Source of the DNA: Elusimicrobiota bacterium
GTDB taxonomy: Bacteria; Elusimicrobiota; Elusimicrobia; UBA1565; UBA9628
Assembly (NCBI GenBank): GCA_027452025.1
Contig: DAIDHI010000054.1
Span: forward strand, 1 to 36,786
Reading direction: 5' to 3'
DNA length: 36,786 nt
The notes under the pieces were generated by a model. The model saw only the letters and a program-made list of their open reading frames with translations. It had not been told where the DNA came from and did not search any database. Below are positions 8,552 through 16,257 of the stretch, in pieces; the stretch's first letter is position 1; each line of letters starts with the position of its first letter. A program made the position numbers and the translations under genes.

Positions 8552-9421
8552 ATGGGCGCGCCTACCCCGAGCGAAAACGAACTGCGCAGCCTCGTGCGGC
8601 TGCTGGACGACGACGACCCGGGCAGCTTCGCCCTCGTGCGCCGCGAGATCTTGAGCATCGGCGAGCCGATGCTGCCCTTTCTCGAGGAGTTGCGCGCCCG
8701 CGGCGGCGCGGACCTCGCCGCGCGAGCCGACGCGATGTCCCGGGAACTCCGCTTCCAGGGCCTGAAGACGGAGTTCGCCGTTCTCGCCGCCAGGCCCGAG
8801 CCGGACCTCGAGACAGGGGCTTTTCTGCTGTCGCGCTTCGGCTATCCCGGCGTGGACGTCTCGCTCTACTGCGGCTGGCTCGACCGCGTCGCGGCGCGCG
8901 TCCAAGAGGATCTGCCTTCGGACGCCGATCCCGCGATGGCGTTCCAGCGTTTGAATTCCCATCTGTTCCAGGCCATGGGATTTGCCGGCAACCAGGCGAA
9001 CTATTACGACCCGGACAACAGCTACCTCAACCGCGTCATCGACACGCGGCGCGGAATCCCCGTCAGCCTCTCGGTGCTCTATCTTATCCTGGCGCGCCGC
9101 CTGGCGCTGCCCGTCCACGGTGTCGCCACTCCCGGACATTTTCTGCTCGGCTATCAGGCCGGCGCGCACCCCTGCTTCATCGACTGCTTCAACCGCGGGC
9201 GGCTCATGGACGTCTCGGAGGTGCGGCGGATGCTCACGCGCAGCGGCTACGAGTTCCGCCCGGAGTTCCTCTCGCGCTGCGCCTCCCGGGAGATCGTCAT
9301 CCGCATGATGCGCAACCTCATCTCGATCTACGAGAAGGCTTCCTCGCGCGACCACGCCGAGATGCTGTCCACGCTCGTCGAGATCATGCTGCGCCGCGGA
9401 AGGCCCCAGCCGGCCTCATGA
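8552..9421 (+). CDS. SirB1/transglutaminase-like protein
   Basis: 289 residues. The central region (about 125-240) carries the SirB1-type transglutaminase-like core: YYDPDNSYLNRVI, then RRGIPVSLSVLYLILARRL, then GVATPGHFLLGY, then FIDCFNRG. The N-terminal ~100 residues are Leu/Arg/Glu-rich and look helical. No signal peptide is evident, so the protein is probably cytoplasmic. The biochemical role of this family is poorly defined. It is first of a three-gene operon, overlapping the next start by ATGA. Partnership with a dipeptide epimerase hints at peptide or peptidoglycan-fragment handling, but that is context only. Confidence 0.8.
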   Translation: MGAPTPSENELRSLVRLLDDDDPGSFALVRREILSIGEPMLPFLEELRARGGADLAARADAMSRELRFQGLKTEFAVLAARPEPDLETGAFLLSRFGYPGVDVSLYCGWLDRVAARVQEDLPSDADPAMAFQRLNSHLFQAMGFAGNQANYYDPDNSYLNRVIDTRRGIPVSLSVLYLILARRLALPVHGVATPGHFLLGYQAGAHPCFIDCFNRGRLMDVSEVRRMLTRSGYEFRPEFLSRCASREIVIRMMRNLISIYEKASSRDHAEMLSTLVEIMLRRGRPQPAS

Positions 9422-10470
9422 ACCGAGCCCTGTTTCTTTCCTTTATAATCGCCGCGTCGGCCGCCGGCCCCGCCCGGGCCTTCCGCGCCCTGACGCCGCC
9501 GGCCCCGGAGTTCCCCGCGCGCGACATCTGGCTCAACTCCGTGCCCATGAGCCTGGCGGCCCTCAAGGAACGGCGCGTCGTGCTGGTCGCGTTCATCAAT
9601 ACCGCCAACGTCAATTCCATGCGCGCCCTCAAGGCCCTCAACGCCTGGGATCGGGCCTGGTCGCTCAAGGGATTGATGGTGATCGGAGTCCACACGCCCA
9701 CATTCACGTTTCAGCGCGATCCCGCGGCCCTCCAGCGCGCCCTGCGCGCCTACGGCGTCCAGTTTCCCGTCGTCATGGACGACGACCGGCGCCTTTGGCG
9801 TGCCTATGCCAACGCGGGCTGGCCGGCCTTCTACCTCATCGACGGCGAGGGGCGCCTGGTCTACGAGCACCTGGGTGAGGATCGCTACGCGGAGCTCGAG
9901 GCGCAGATCCGGCAGGCGATCGGCGGCCTGCCCGATGAGCGCGCCCCGGAGGGGCCCGCAGTCGTGCGCGACGCGCCCCTGCTCGACTGCGGCGCCTCCA
10001 CGCCCGAGATCTCGCTTTCGGCCGGCGGCCGCGTCAAGAAGGCCTCGGACCCCCGCGACCGGCTCATCTTTTCGGACCGCGACGGCGAGGTCGACCGGCA
10101 AGGCGCCTGGTACGTCGGCCCGGACGGCCCCGCGCTCGACGCGCCCAATCCCGACCGCGAAAGCCTGGTGCGGGTCTACTACCGCGGGGCCCAGGCGCTC
10201 GCGCTTCTCGGCCCGGGCGCGAGGCCTAGCGCAAAATTCTTCCTGCGGCAGGACCAGCTGTGGCTTCACTCTCTCAACGCCGGGCCCGACGTGAAGTTCG
10301 ACAAGAAGGGGCGCAGCTACGTGCTCGTGGACGTGCCCCGCCTCTATGACGTCGCCGACAACCCCAACGACGACGCGCACGCCCTGGAGGTGATCCCGGT
10401 CGACCGCGGCTCGGCCGTCCACGGGTTCTCCTTTTCCAACCGCTGCCTGACGCTCTCGCGCTCGAAATGA
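9418..10470 (+). CDS. Exported thioredoxin-fold protein lacking the CxxC site, with DipZ-like C-terminal domain
   Basis: 350 residues with an N-terminal signal peptide (to about residue 21, ...GPARA). Residues about 25-160 follow the TlpA/AhpC-like fold (VVLVAFINTANVNSMRAL, FPVVMDDDRRLWRAY, GWPAFYLIDGEGRLVYEHLG). Where DipZ-type relatives have FWTYTCINCLRTL, this protein has FINTANVNSMRAL, so both active-site cysteines are replaced by Asn and Ser. Residues about 180-350 resemble the C-terminal beta-sandwich of DipZ-like proteins (HALEVIPVDRGSAVHGFSF). A redox role is therefore unlikely; binding or scaffolding is inferred. Overlaps both neighbours by ATGA, so it is firmly in the operon. Confidence 0.75.
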   Translation: MNRALFLSFIIAASAAGPARAFRALTPPAPEFPARDIWLNSVPMSLAALKERRVVLVAFINTANVNSMRALKALNAWDRAWSLKGLMVIGVHTPTFTFQRDPAALQRALRAYGVQFPVVMDDDRRLWRAYANAGWPAFYLIDGEGRLVYEHLGEDRYAELEAQIRQAIGGLPDERAPEGPAVVRDAPLLDCGASTPEISLSAGGRVKKASDPRDRLIFSDRDGEVDRQGAWYVGPDGPALDAPNPDRESLVRVYYRGAQALALLGPGARPSAKFFLRQDQLWLHSLNAGPDVKFDKKGRSYVLVDVPRLYDVADNPNDDAHALEVIPVDRGSAVHGFSFSNRCLTLSRSK

Positions 10471-11546
10471 CCCGCGGCGACGCCGTCGCGTCGTTCGACG
10501 TCCGCGCTCTCGAGTCCCCCATGCGCCAGGCCTTCGAGATCGCCTCCGGCGCCGAAACCTCCGTGCGCAACGTCCTCGTGGAGGTCCGCCTGGCGTGCGG
10601 CGCGCGGGGCTTCGGCGAGGGCGCGCCCCTGGCCGCCTACAACGACGACACCCAGCAGGCCACGCTTGGCGCCCTGCGCGGACTGCGGCCCTTCATCGTC
10701 GGACGGGACGCCTCCCGCTGGCGGCCTCTGCTGTCGGAGCTCGACGCCCGTCTGGGGCCAAGCCGGGGAGCGGCGCGCGCCGCCGTCTCGATGGCCCTCC
10801 TCGACGCCTGGACGCGCCGTCGCCGCATGCCTTTGCGCCTGCTCTTCGGCGGCGCGCAGACCAGCGTCGCCAGCGACGTCACGGTCACGATCCTGCCTGC
10901 CGACGAGGCGCGCCTGGCCGCCCGGCGCATCGCGGCGATGGGCATCCGCACGATCAAGATCAAGGTCGGGCGGGACGTGGAAGACGACGCAGACCGCGTG
11001 CGCGCCGTGGCCTGCGCCGCCCGCGGGCTGCGGCTGATCCTCGACGCCAACCAGGGCTACGGCGCCGCGCAGGCTTGCGCCTTGCTGCGGCGCCTGCGCC
11101 GGGAAGGCATCCGGCCGGCGCTCTTCGAGCAGCCCGTGCCCAAGGACGACTGGGAGGGCCTGGCGAAGGTCGCCCGCGACGGGGCGGTCGCCGTGGCCGC
11201 GGACGAGTCGGTCTCCAGCCGCGAGGACGCCCTGCGCATGGCCCGCAAGCGCTGCGCGCAGGTCGTCAACATCAAGCTCATGAAGTGCGGGGTACTCGAG
11301 GCCTGGGACATCGCGGCCATCGCGCGCTCGGCCGGCCTGGGCCTGATGATGGGAGGCAACATCGAGTCCTCGCTGGCGATGACCTGCGCGGCCCACTTCG
11401 CGGCGGGATTGGGAGGCTTCTCTTTCATCGACCTCGACACCCCGCTCTGGTTTTCCCGCGACCCGATGCGCGGCGTCCGCATGGGCCGGGGCGGCGTTTA
11501 CGACCTCTCCCGCGTCGCCTCCGGCATTGGCGTCACCCCAAAATAA
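10467..11546 (+). CDS. Dipeptide epimerase (L-Ala-D/L-Glu epimerase type)
   Basis: Enolase-superfamily enzyme of the muconate-lactonizing subgroup, 359 residues. Catalytic lysine pair K164-x-K166 (TIKIKVG). Metal ligands D193 (LDANQGY), E221 (LFEQPVP) and D246 (ADESV) are in place, with the second-side lysine K270 (NIKLMK). The late DLDTPL segment is the D-x-D motif associated with dipeptide epimerases that bind the substrate amino group. The family epimerises L-Ala-D-Glu from murein turnover to L-Ala-L-Glu; exact specificity is not proven by motif alone. Third gene of the 8552 operon, starting within the upstream stop (ATGA). Confidence 0.85.
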   Translation: MTRGDAVASFDVRALESPMRQAFEIASGAETSVRNVLVEVRLACGARGFGEGAPLAAYNDDTQQATLGALRGLRPFIVGRDASRWRPLLSELDARLGPSRGAARAAVSMALLDAWTRRRRMPLRLLFGGAQTSVASDVTVTILPADEARLAARRIAAMGIRTIKIKVGRDVEDDADRVRAVACAARGLRLILDANQGYGAAQACALLRRLRREGIRPALFEQPVPKDDWEGLAKVARDGAVAVAADESVSSREDALRMARKRCAQVVNIKLMKCGVLEAWDIAAIARSAGLGLMMGGNIESSLAMTCAAHFAAGLGGFSFIDLDTPLWFSRDPMRGVRMGRGGVYDLSRVASGIGVTPK

Positions 11547-11552
11547 AATAAG

Positions 11553-11603
11553 CTATCTAAACGATAAAAGACACCGTTAAGGTCCTATATGGGGCTGGGA
11601 CCT
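11553..11603. promoter_or_regulatory. Possible operator region upstream of nrdA
   Basis: An AT-rich 119-base gap precedes nrdA. CTATCT (11553-11558) and CTATAT (11585-11590) lie 32 bases, about three helical turns, apart, reminiscent of paired NrdR boxes. An inverted repeat AGGTCC / GGACCT (11580-11585, 11598-11603) overlaps the second. The match to a NrdR consensus is imperfect. Confidence 0.3.
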
Positions 11604-11611
11604 CGAATTCG

Positions 11612-11640
11612 TTGACAACGATTTGACGCGAGCGTATCAT
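11612..11640 (+). promoter_or_regulatory. nrdAB promoter
   Basis: Consensus -35 TTGACA (11612-11617), 17-base spacer, -10 TATCAT (11635-11640). It places the transcript start near 11647 and excludes the ATG at 11639, which overlaps the -10. Confidence 0.82.
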
Positions 11641-11665
11641 GGCTGTCATTGCGGAGGGATCACGC

Positions 11666-14038
11666 ATGACACCCATCACGACGCTCGACGCTTCCAAAGC
11701 CGCCAGCCCCGCGAGCACCATGCAGGTGCGCAAGCGCAACGGCCAGCTTGAGCCCGTTGACGTCAATAAGATCGTGCGCGCCGTCGCCCACTGCGGCGAG
11801 GGCCTGCCGAGCGTGGACGTCCTCAAGGTCGCCACCAAGACCATCGGAGGCCTCTACGACGGCGCCACCACCAAGGAGCTCGACAACCTTTCCATCCAGA
11901 CCGCCGCTCTCCTCATCGCCGAGGAGCCCGAGTACTCCAAGCTCGCCGCCCGCCTGCTTTCCACCTACATCGCCAAGGAAGTGGGAAATCAAGACATCCA
12001 GTCCTTCTCTCAGTCCATCGCCGCCGGCTACCGCGCCGGCCTCCTGAGCGAGCGCGTGGCGACGTTCGCGGCCGCCAACTCCCGCAAGCTCAACAACGCC
12101 GTCGTGCGCGAGCGCGGCGACCTTTTCGAATACTTCGGCCTGCGCACCGTCTACGACCGCTACCTGCTCAAGGACCCCCAGTCCCGCCGCGTCATCGAGA
12201 CGCCGCAGTATTTCTTCCTGCGCGTGGCCGTGGGCCTCTCCGAGACCGTCTCCGAGGCGATCGAGCTCTACAACTTGATCTCCTCCTTCGAGTACATGCC
12301 GAGCACGCCGACCCTCTTCAACTCCGGCACCACGCACCCGCAGATGTCGTCCTGCTACCTCCTCGACTCTCCCCAGGACGACCTGGAGGCGATCTACAAG
12401 CGCTACACCGACATCGCCCTGCTTTCGAAGTTCTCCGGCGGCATCGGCGTGGCCTATCACCGCGTGCGCTCCCGCGGGTCCTTGATCCGCTCGACCAACG
12501 GCCACTCCAACGGCATCGTGCCCTGGCTCAAGACCCTCGACTCCTCGGTGGCCGCCGTCAACCAGGGCGGCAAGCGCAAGGGCGCGTGCTGCGTCTACCT
12601 GGAGAGTTGGCACGCCGACATCGAGGACTTCCTCGATCTGCGCGACAACACCGGAGACCCGGCGCGGCGCACCCACAATCTGCACACCTCGAACTGGCTG
12701 CCCGACCTCTTCATGCGCCGGGTGGAAGAGGACGGCCTTTGGTCCCTTTTCGACCCGAAGGTCGTGCCGCACTTCTGCGACCTCTACGGAGCCGCCTTCG
12801 AGGCCGCCTACCTCGAGGCGGAGCAAAAGAAGCTCTTCGTCCGCCAGGTCAAGGCGCGCGAGCTCTACGCCCGCATGATGAAGTCGCTGGCCGAGACGGG
12901 AAACGGCTGGATGAACTTCAAGGATTCCTGCAACGCCAAGTCCAACCAGACCGCCGCGCCGGGCCAGGTCATCCACTCCTCGAACTTGTGCACGGAGATC
13001 CTGGAAGTGACCTCGAGCGCCGAGACCGCCGTCTGCAACCTGGGCTCGATCAACCTCGCCAAATACGTCGAGGGCGCGGCCTTCGACTTCGAGAAGCTCG
13101 CCGCCAACGTGCGCGCGGCGGTCAAGTTCCTCGACCGCGTCGTCGACATCAACTTCTATCCCACGCTCCAGGCCGAGGCCTCCAACAAGCGCATGCGCCC
13201 GGTCGGCCTGGGCGTCATGGGCCTGCAGGACGCCCTGTTCCTGCTCGGTCTCCCTTTCGATTCGCAGCCGGCCCGGGAGTTGTCGCGCAAGATCCAGGAA
13301 GAGATTTATTACAACGCCCTTTCGGCCTCGTGCCAGCTCGCCGTCGAGCGCGGGCAGCACCCGGCGTTCTCCGAAACGCGGGCGGCCAAGGGAGAGCTCC
13401 AGTTCGACTTATGGGGCGTGCGGCCCTCCGAGCCGGCGCGCTGGGAGGAGCTGAAGGCGCGGATCAAGGCCCACGGCCTGCGCAACTCCCTGCTCATCGC
13501 CATCGCGCCCACGGCGACCATCGCCTCCATCGTCGGCTCCTACGAATCGATCGAGCCGCAGGTCTCCAACCTCTTCAAGCGCGAGACCCTCTCGGGCGAG
13601 TTCCTTCAGGTCAACCGCTACCTCGTTTCGGAGCTCAAGGCCCTGGGCTTGTGGAACGAGGAGACGCGCGCGCGCATTAAGCTCGCCGAAGGCTCCGTCC
13701 AGGATCTTCCCGGACTGCCCGAGGACGTGCGTCTGCGCTTCCGCACGGTCTGGGAAATCCCCATGCGCTCGCTCATCGACATGGCGGCCGAGCGCGGCGC
13801 CTTCATCGACCAGAGCCAGTCCCTCAATCTTTTCATGGAGAGTCCGACGATCGGCAAGCTCTCCTCCATGTACATGTACGCCTGGAAGCGGGGCCTCAAG
13901 ACCACGTATTACCTGCGCTCGCGCCCGGCCACGCGCATCGCCAAGGCGACGGTGTCCGCGGCCGCGGCGGCCGCCACGCCCGAGCAGGCCGTGGCCTGCT
14001 CCCTGGAGAATCCGGGCAGCTGCGAGGCTTGCCAATGA
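11666..14038 (+). CDS. nrdA: Ribonucleoside-diphosphate reductase, class I, alpha subunit
   Basis: Catalytic subunit reducing ribonucleotides to deoxyribonucleotides, 790 residues. An N-terminal ATP-cone (about residues 20-105, starting VRKRNGQ) indicates allosteric activity control. Active-site residues: C230 (SSCYLL), C442 and E444 (NLCTE) and C457 (VCNLGS); the C-terminal C-x2-C tail (CEACQ) takes electrons from thioredoxin or glutaredoxin. Start ATG at 11666 is chosen because GGAGG lies 8 bases upstream and the promoter -10 covers the earlier ATG at 11639. The stop overlaps the nrdB start by ATGA, so the subunits are translationally coupled. Confidence 0.96.
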   Translation: MTPITTLDASKAASPASTMQVRKRNGQLEPVDVNKIVRAVAHCGEGLPSVDVLKVATKTIGGLYDGATTKELDNLSIQTAALLIAEEPEYSKLAARLLSTYIAKEVGNQDIQSFSQSIAAGYRAGLLSERVATFAAANSRKLNNAVVRERGDLFEYFGLRTVYDRYLLKDPQSRRVIETPQYFFLRVAVGLSETVSEAIELYNLISSFEYMPSTPTLFNSGTTHPQMSSCYLLDSPQDDLEAIYKRYTDIALLSKFSGGIGVAYHRVRSRGSLIRSTNGHSNGIVPWLKTLDSSVAAVNQGGKRKGACCVYLESWHADIEDFLDLRDNTGDPARRTHNLHTSNWLPDLFMRRVEEDGLWSLFDPKVVPHFCDLYGAAFEAAYLEAEQKKLFVRQVKARELYARMMKSLAETGNGWMNFKDSCNAKSNQTAAPGQVIHSSNLCTEILEVTSSAETAVCNLGSINLAKYVEGAAFDFEKLAANVRAAVKFLDRVVDINFYPTLQAEASNKRMRPVGLGVMGLQDALFLLGLPFDSQPARELSRKIQEEIYYNALSASCQLAVERGQHPAFSETRAAKGELQFDLWGVRPSEPARWEELKARIKAHGLRNSLLIAIAPTATIASIVGSYESIEPQVSNLFKRETLSGEFLQVNRYLVSELKALGLWNEETRARIKLAEGSVQDLPGLPEDVRLRFRTVWEIPMRSLIDMAAERGAFIDQSQSLNLFMESPTIGKLSSMYMYAWKRGLKTTYYLRSRPATRIAKATVSAAAAAATPEQAVACSLENPGSCEACQ

Positions 14039-15033
14039 TCCTCGATGCCGGCCTCAATCTGACGCTGCGGCCGATGAAGTATCCGCAGTTCTTCGACCTC
14101 TACAAGGCCGCCATCAAGAACACCTGGACGGTCGAGGAAGTCGATTTTCAGCACGACCTGGGAGATCTCAGCTCGCGGCTTACGCCTTCGGAAAGGCATC
14201 TGATCAACCGTCTGGTGGCCTTCTTCGCCACCGGAGACACCATCGTCTCCAACAACCTGGTCTTGAACCTGTATCGCCACATCAACGCGCCCGAAGCGCG
14301 CCTCTACCTTTCGCGCCAGCTCTTCGAGGAGGCGCAGCACGTGGAGTTCTACCTCACCCTCCTCGACACCTACATGCCCGACCCGAAAGAGCGCGCCGCC
14401 GCCTTCGCCGCCGTCGAGAACATCCCTTCGATCAAGAGGAAGGCGGATTTTTGCTTCCAGTGGATCGATTCCATCTACAAGCTCGACAAGATCGAGACCC
14501 TGGCGCAGCGCAGGCAGTTCCTGCTCAACCTGATTTGCTTTGCCAGCTGCATCGAGGGCCTTTTCTTCTTCGCCGCCTTCGCCTACGTCTACTTCCTGCG
14601 CTCCAAGGGCCTGCTCAACGGCCTGGCCGGCGGCACGAACTGGGTCTTCCGCGACGAAAGCATGCACATCCAGTTCGCCTACGAGGTCATCAAGACCGTG
14701 CGCGAGGAGGAGCCCGGCTTCTTCGACGCCCGGCTCAAGGCCGACGTGACGGCCATGGTCAAGGAAGCCGTCGAGTGCGAGATGTCCTTCGCCGAGGACG
14801 TGCTGTCCTCGGGCGTGGCCGGCCTGTCCTGCGACGGCATGCGCCAGTATCTGCAGTTCGTGGCCGACCAGCGCCTCGCGGCGCTCGGCATCGCCCCCGT
14901 CTACGGCTCGAAGAATCCCTTCAGCTTCATGGAGCTGCAGGACGTCCAAGAGCTGGCCAACTTCTTCGAGCGCCGCGTCTCGGCCTACCAAGTCGGCGTT
15001 ACGGGGGAAGTGGCGTTCAGCGAAAGCTTTTAA
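14035..15033 (+). CDS. nrdB: Ribonucleoside-diphosphate reductase, class I, beta subunit
   Basis: Ferritin-like radical-generating partner of NrdA, 332 residues. Dimetal and radical residues can be aligned: D68 (TGDTI), E99 and H102 (FEEAQH) and Y106, giving the E-x2-H-x3-Y spacing of tyrosyl-radical class I enzymes, then an Glu in CIEGLFFF and Glu/His in RDESMHIQF. The retained Tyr argues against a Phe-type (Ic) subunit. Start ATG 14035 overlaps the nrdA stop; an upstream TTG in frame is less likely. A short terminator hairpin overlaps its stop codon. Confidence 0.96.
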   Translation: MILDAGLNLTLRPMKYPQFFDLYKAAIKNTWTVEEVDFQHDLGDLSSRLTPSERHLINRLVAFFATGDTIVSNNLVLNLYRHINAPEARLYLSRQLFEEAQHVEFYLTLLDTYMPDPKERAAAFAAVENIPSIKRKADFCFQWIDSIYKLDKIETLAQRRQFLLNLICFASCIEGLFFFAAFAYVYFLRSKGLLNGLAGGTNWVFRDESMHIQFAYEVIKTVREEEPGFFDARLKADVTAMVKEAVECEMSFAEDVLSSGVAGLSCDGMRQYLQFVADQRLAALGIAPVYGSKNPFSFMELQDVQELANFFERRVSAYQVGVTGEVAFSESF

Positions 15034-15046
15034 GGGCTTTCTTTTT
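15022..15046 (+). terminator. Terminator of nrdAB
   Basis: Short stem GAAAGC (15022-15027) / GCTTTC (15036-15041) followed by five T. The nrdB stop codon sits in the loop. The stem is only 6 bp, so efficiency is uncertain. Confidence 0.5.
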
Positions 15047-15060
15047 CCCGCCGCGCGCCC

Positions 15061-15066
15061 TAAACT
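15061..15066 (+). promoter_or_regulatory. -10 TAAACT for the GspF/PilC-like gene
   Basis: TAAACT ends 10 bases before the ATG at 15077, with no Shine-Dalgarno between. No convincing -35 is visible. Confidence 0.5.
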
Positions 15067-15076
15067 CTAGGGCTGA

Positions 15077-16126
15077 ATGGTCTCGGACGAAAAACTGCTC
15101 TACTTCTGCCGCAACTTCTCCGCCGCGATCGGCAGCGGCGTGGCCATCGGCGACTCCCTGGAGACGCTGTCTCGGGGCGGCGACGTCACGGCCGAGGCGG
15201 CCAAGACGGCCGCCGAGGGGATCTCAGTCGGACGCCCCTTGCACGAGTCCCTGGCCGCCGAGGGGGCATTCCCGCCCGTCTTCATCGCGCTGGTGCGCGC
15301 CGGGGAAGAGGCCGGCAAGCTCGACGAGTTCCTCGAGCGGTTCGCGGATTGCCTGGAGGCGCGCATCGATTTCCGGCGGCGCATGAAGCGGGCTCTCCTC
15401 TATCCGCTCTTCGTCGTCGCCCTGGCCGTCGCGCTCCTCGCTCTTTTCGTGGTCAAGGGCCTGCCGCTGCTGCTCGAGCCGCTCGAAGACGCCGGCCTGC
15501 CGCCCCCGGCGAGCCTGGCGCGCCTGATGGCGCTGGCAGACGCCCTGGCCCGGAATTGGCAGGAGGCGCTGGTCTACGGCGCAAGCGCCCTCCTGCTCCT
15601 GGTCGCCTTCGCCGGCTGCGCCGCGGGCCGGAGATTGGCCGCCGCCGCCGCGCACTGGCTGCCCGGCTTGCGCTTCGCGAGCGAGCACTCGCGCCAGGAC
15701 CTGCTGCTGACGACGACCGCTCTTCTTCTGGAGTCGGGGCTGCCGGCGACGCAAGCCTTCGACGTGCTCGGCCAGCTTTTCGACGACGATCCGATCCTCC
15801 GGCGCCGACTGACGAAGGCGGCGTCCCAGGCCCTCTCCGGAAGCGGCTTCGCCGCGAGCCTGGCCCCCATGCTCGGCCTCGACGACCGGCGCGCGCTGGA
15901 GAACGCCGAGAAGGCCGGCCGCATGGCCCCGATCTGCCGCATCTTGGCCAAGTCCCATCGCGACGCCCAGCAGCACCGGCTCGGGCTGATCGTGACCGGC
16001 TCAAAAATCGCCGCGAGCTTCGCGATCGTCGCCCTCGTCGGCGGCCTGATCTGGACGGCGCTGCAGCCGGCGCTCGGCATGCTGAACAACCTCCCCGCGC
16101 TGATCCGCCAAGCGGCCGCTCCTTAA
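15077..16126 (+). CDS. GspF/PilC-like inner-membrane protein of type II secretion or type IV pilus systems
   Basis: 349 residues with two copies of the T2SSF domain, about 5-125 and 205-330. The repeats share the pattern LLYFCRNFSAAIGSGV... / LLLTTTALLLESGLPAT..., followed by a GRPLHESL-like segment and ALVRAGEEAGKLDEFL / ALENAEKAGRMAPIC. Hydrophobic segments near 108-130, 165-185 and 315-335 fit the three-helix topology of platform proteins. It lacks most of the ~50-residue cytoplasmic N-terminal extension of full GspF. No ATPase, pilin or secretin gene is adjacent, so it is an orphan component here. It starts just after the nrdAB terminator. Confidence 0.85.
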   Translation: MVSDEKLLYFCRNFSAAIGSGVAIGDSLETLSRGGDVTAEAAKTAAEGISVGRPLHESLAAEGAFPPVFIALVRAGEEAGKLDEFLERFADCLEARIDFRRRMKRALLYPLFVVALAVALLALFVVKGLPLLLEPLEDAGLPPPASLARLMALADALARNWQEALVYGASALLLLVAFAGCAAGRRLAAAAAHWLPGLRFASEHSRQDLLLTTTALLLESGLPATQAFDVLGQLFDDDPILRRRLTKAASQALSGSGFAASLAPMLGLDDRRALENAEKAGRMAPICRILAKSHRDAQQHRLGLIVTGSKIAASFAIVALVGGLIWTALQPALGMLNNLPALIRQAAAP

Positions 16127-16189
16127 CCGGGCCGGACGGGCCTCGCCCCGAAACGGGCTTGGCCGTCTGGAACATCTCCGAAAAACAGA

Positions 16190-16216
16190 GTCTGCGGACC
16201 TTGACAGTCCGCAGAC
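16190..16216. promoter_or_regulatory. 10-bp perfect inverted repeat around the tetR -35
   Basis: Arms 16190-16199 and 16207-16216 are exact reverse complements separated by 7 bases that contain the -35 hexamer TTGACA. A protein bound here would cover the -35. It could also form an RNA hairpin downstream of the GspF-like gene, but no T-run follows. Confidence 0.6.
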
Positions 16217-16229
16217 GCCCTGGTATTAT
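16201..16229 (+). promoter_or_regulatory. tetR promoter
   Basis: Full-consensus -35 TTGACA (16201-16206), 17-base spacer, -10 TATTAT (16224-16229). Among the strongest-looking promoters in the window, as expected for one held off by a repressor. Confidence 0.85.
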
Positions 16230-16237
16230 TTACTTAC

Positions 16238-16251
16238 TGACCGGTAGGTCA
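16238..16251. promoter_or_regulatory. Probable TetR operator TGACC-N4-GGTCA
   Basis: Perfect palindrome TGACCGGTAGGTCA beginning 8 bases after the -10, over the expected transcript start and ahead of the tetR ATG. Its position fits autorepression. Confidence 0.7.
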
Positions 16252-16257
16252 ATCAAT

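Noticed and set aside
11639-11665. Upstream ATG for nrdA at 11639
   Set aside because: It overlaps the TATCAT -10 of a consensus promoter, so it would not be in the transcript. ATG 11666 has GGAGG at the right distance.
15349-16257. Long in-frame extension upstream of tetR (516-codon frame)
   Set aside because: It runs through the GspF-like gene in another frame and across the tetR promoter and operator; the TetR homology starts at 16258.
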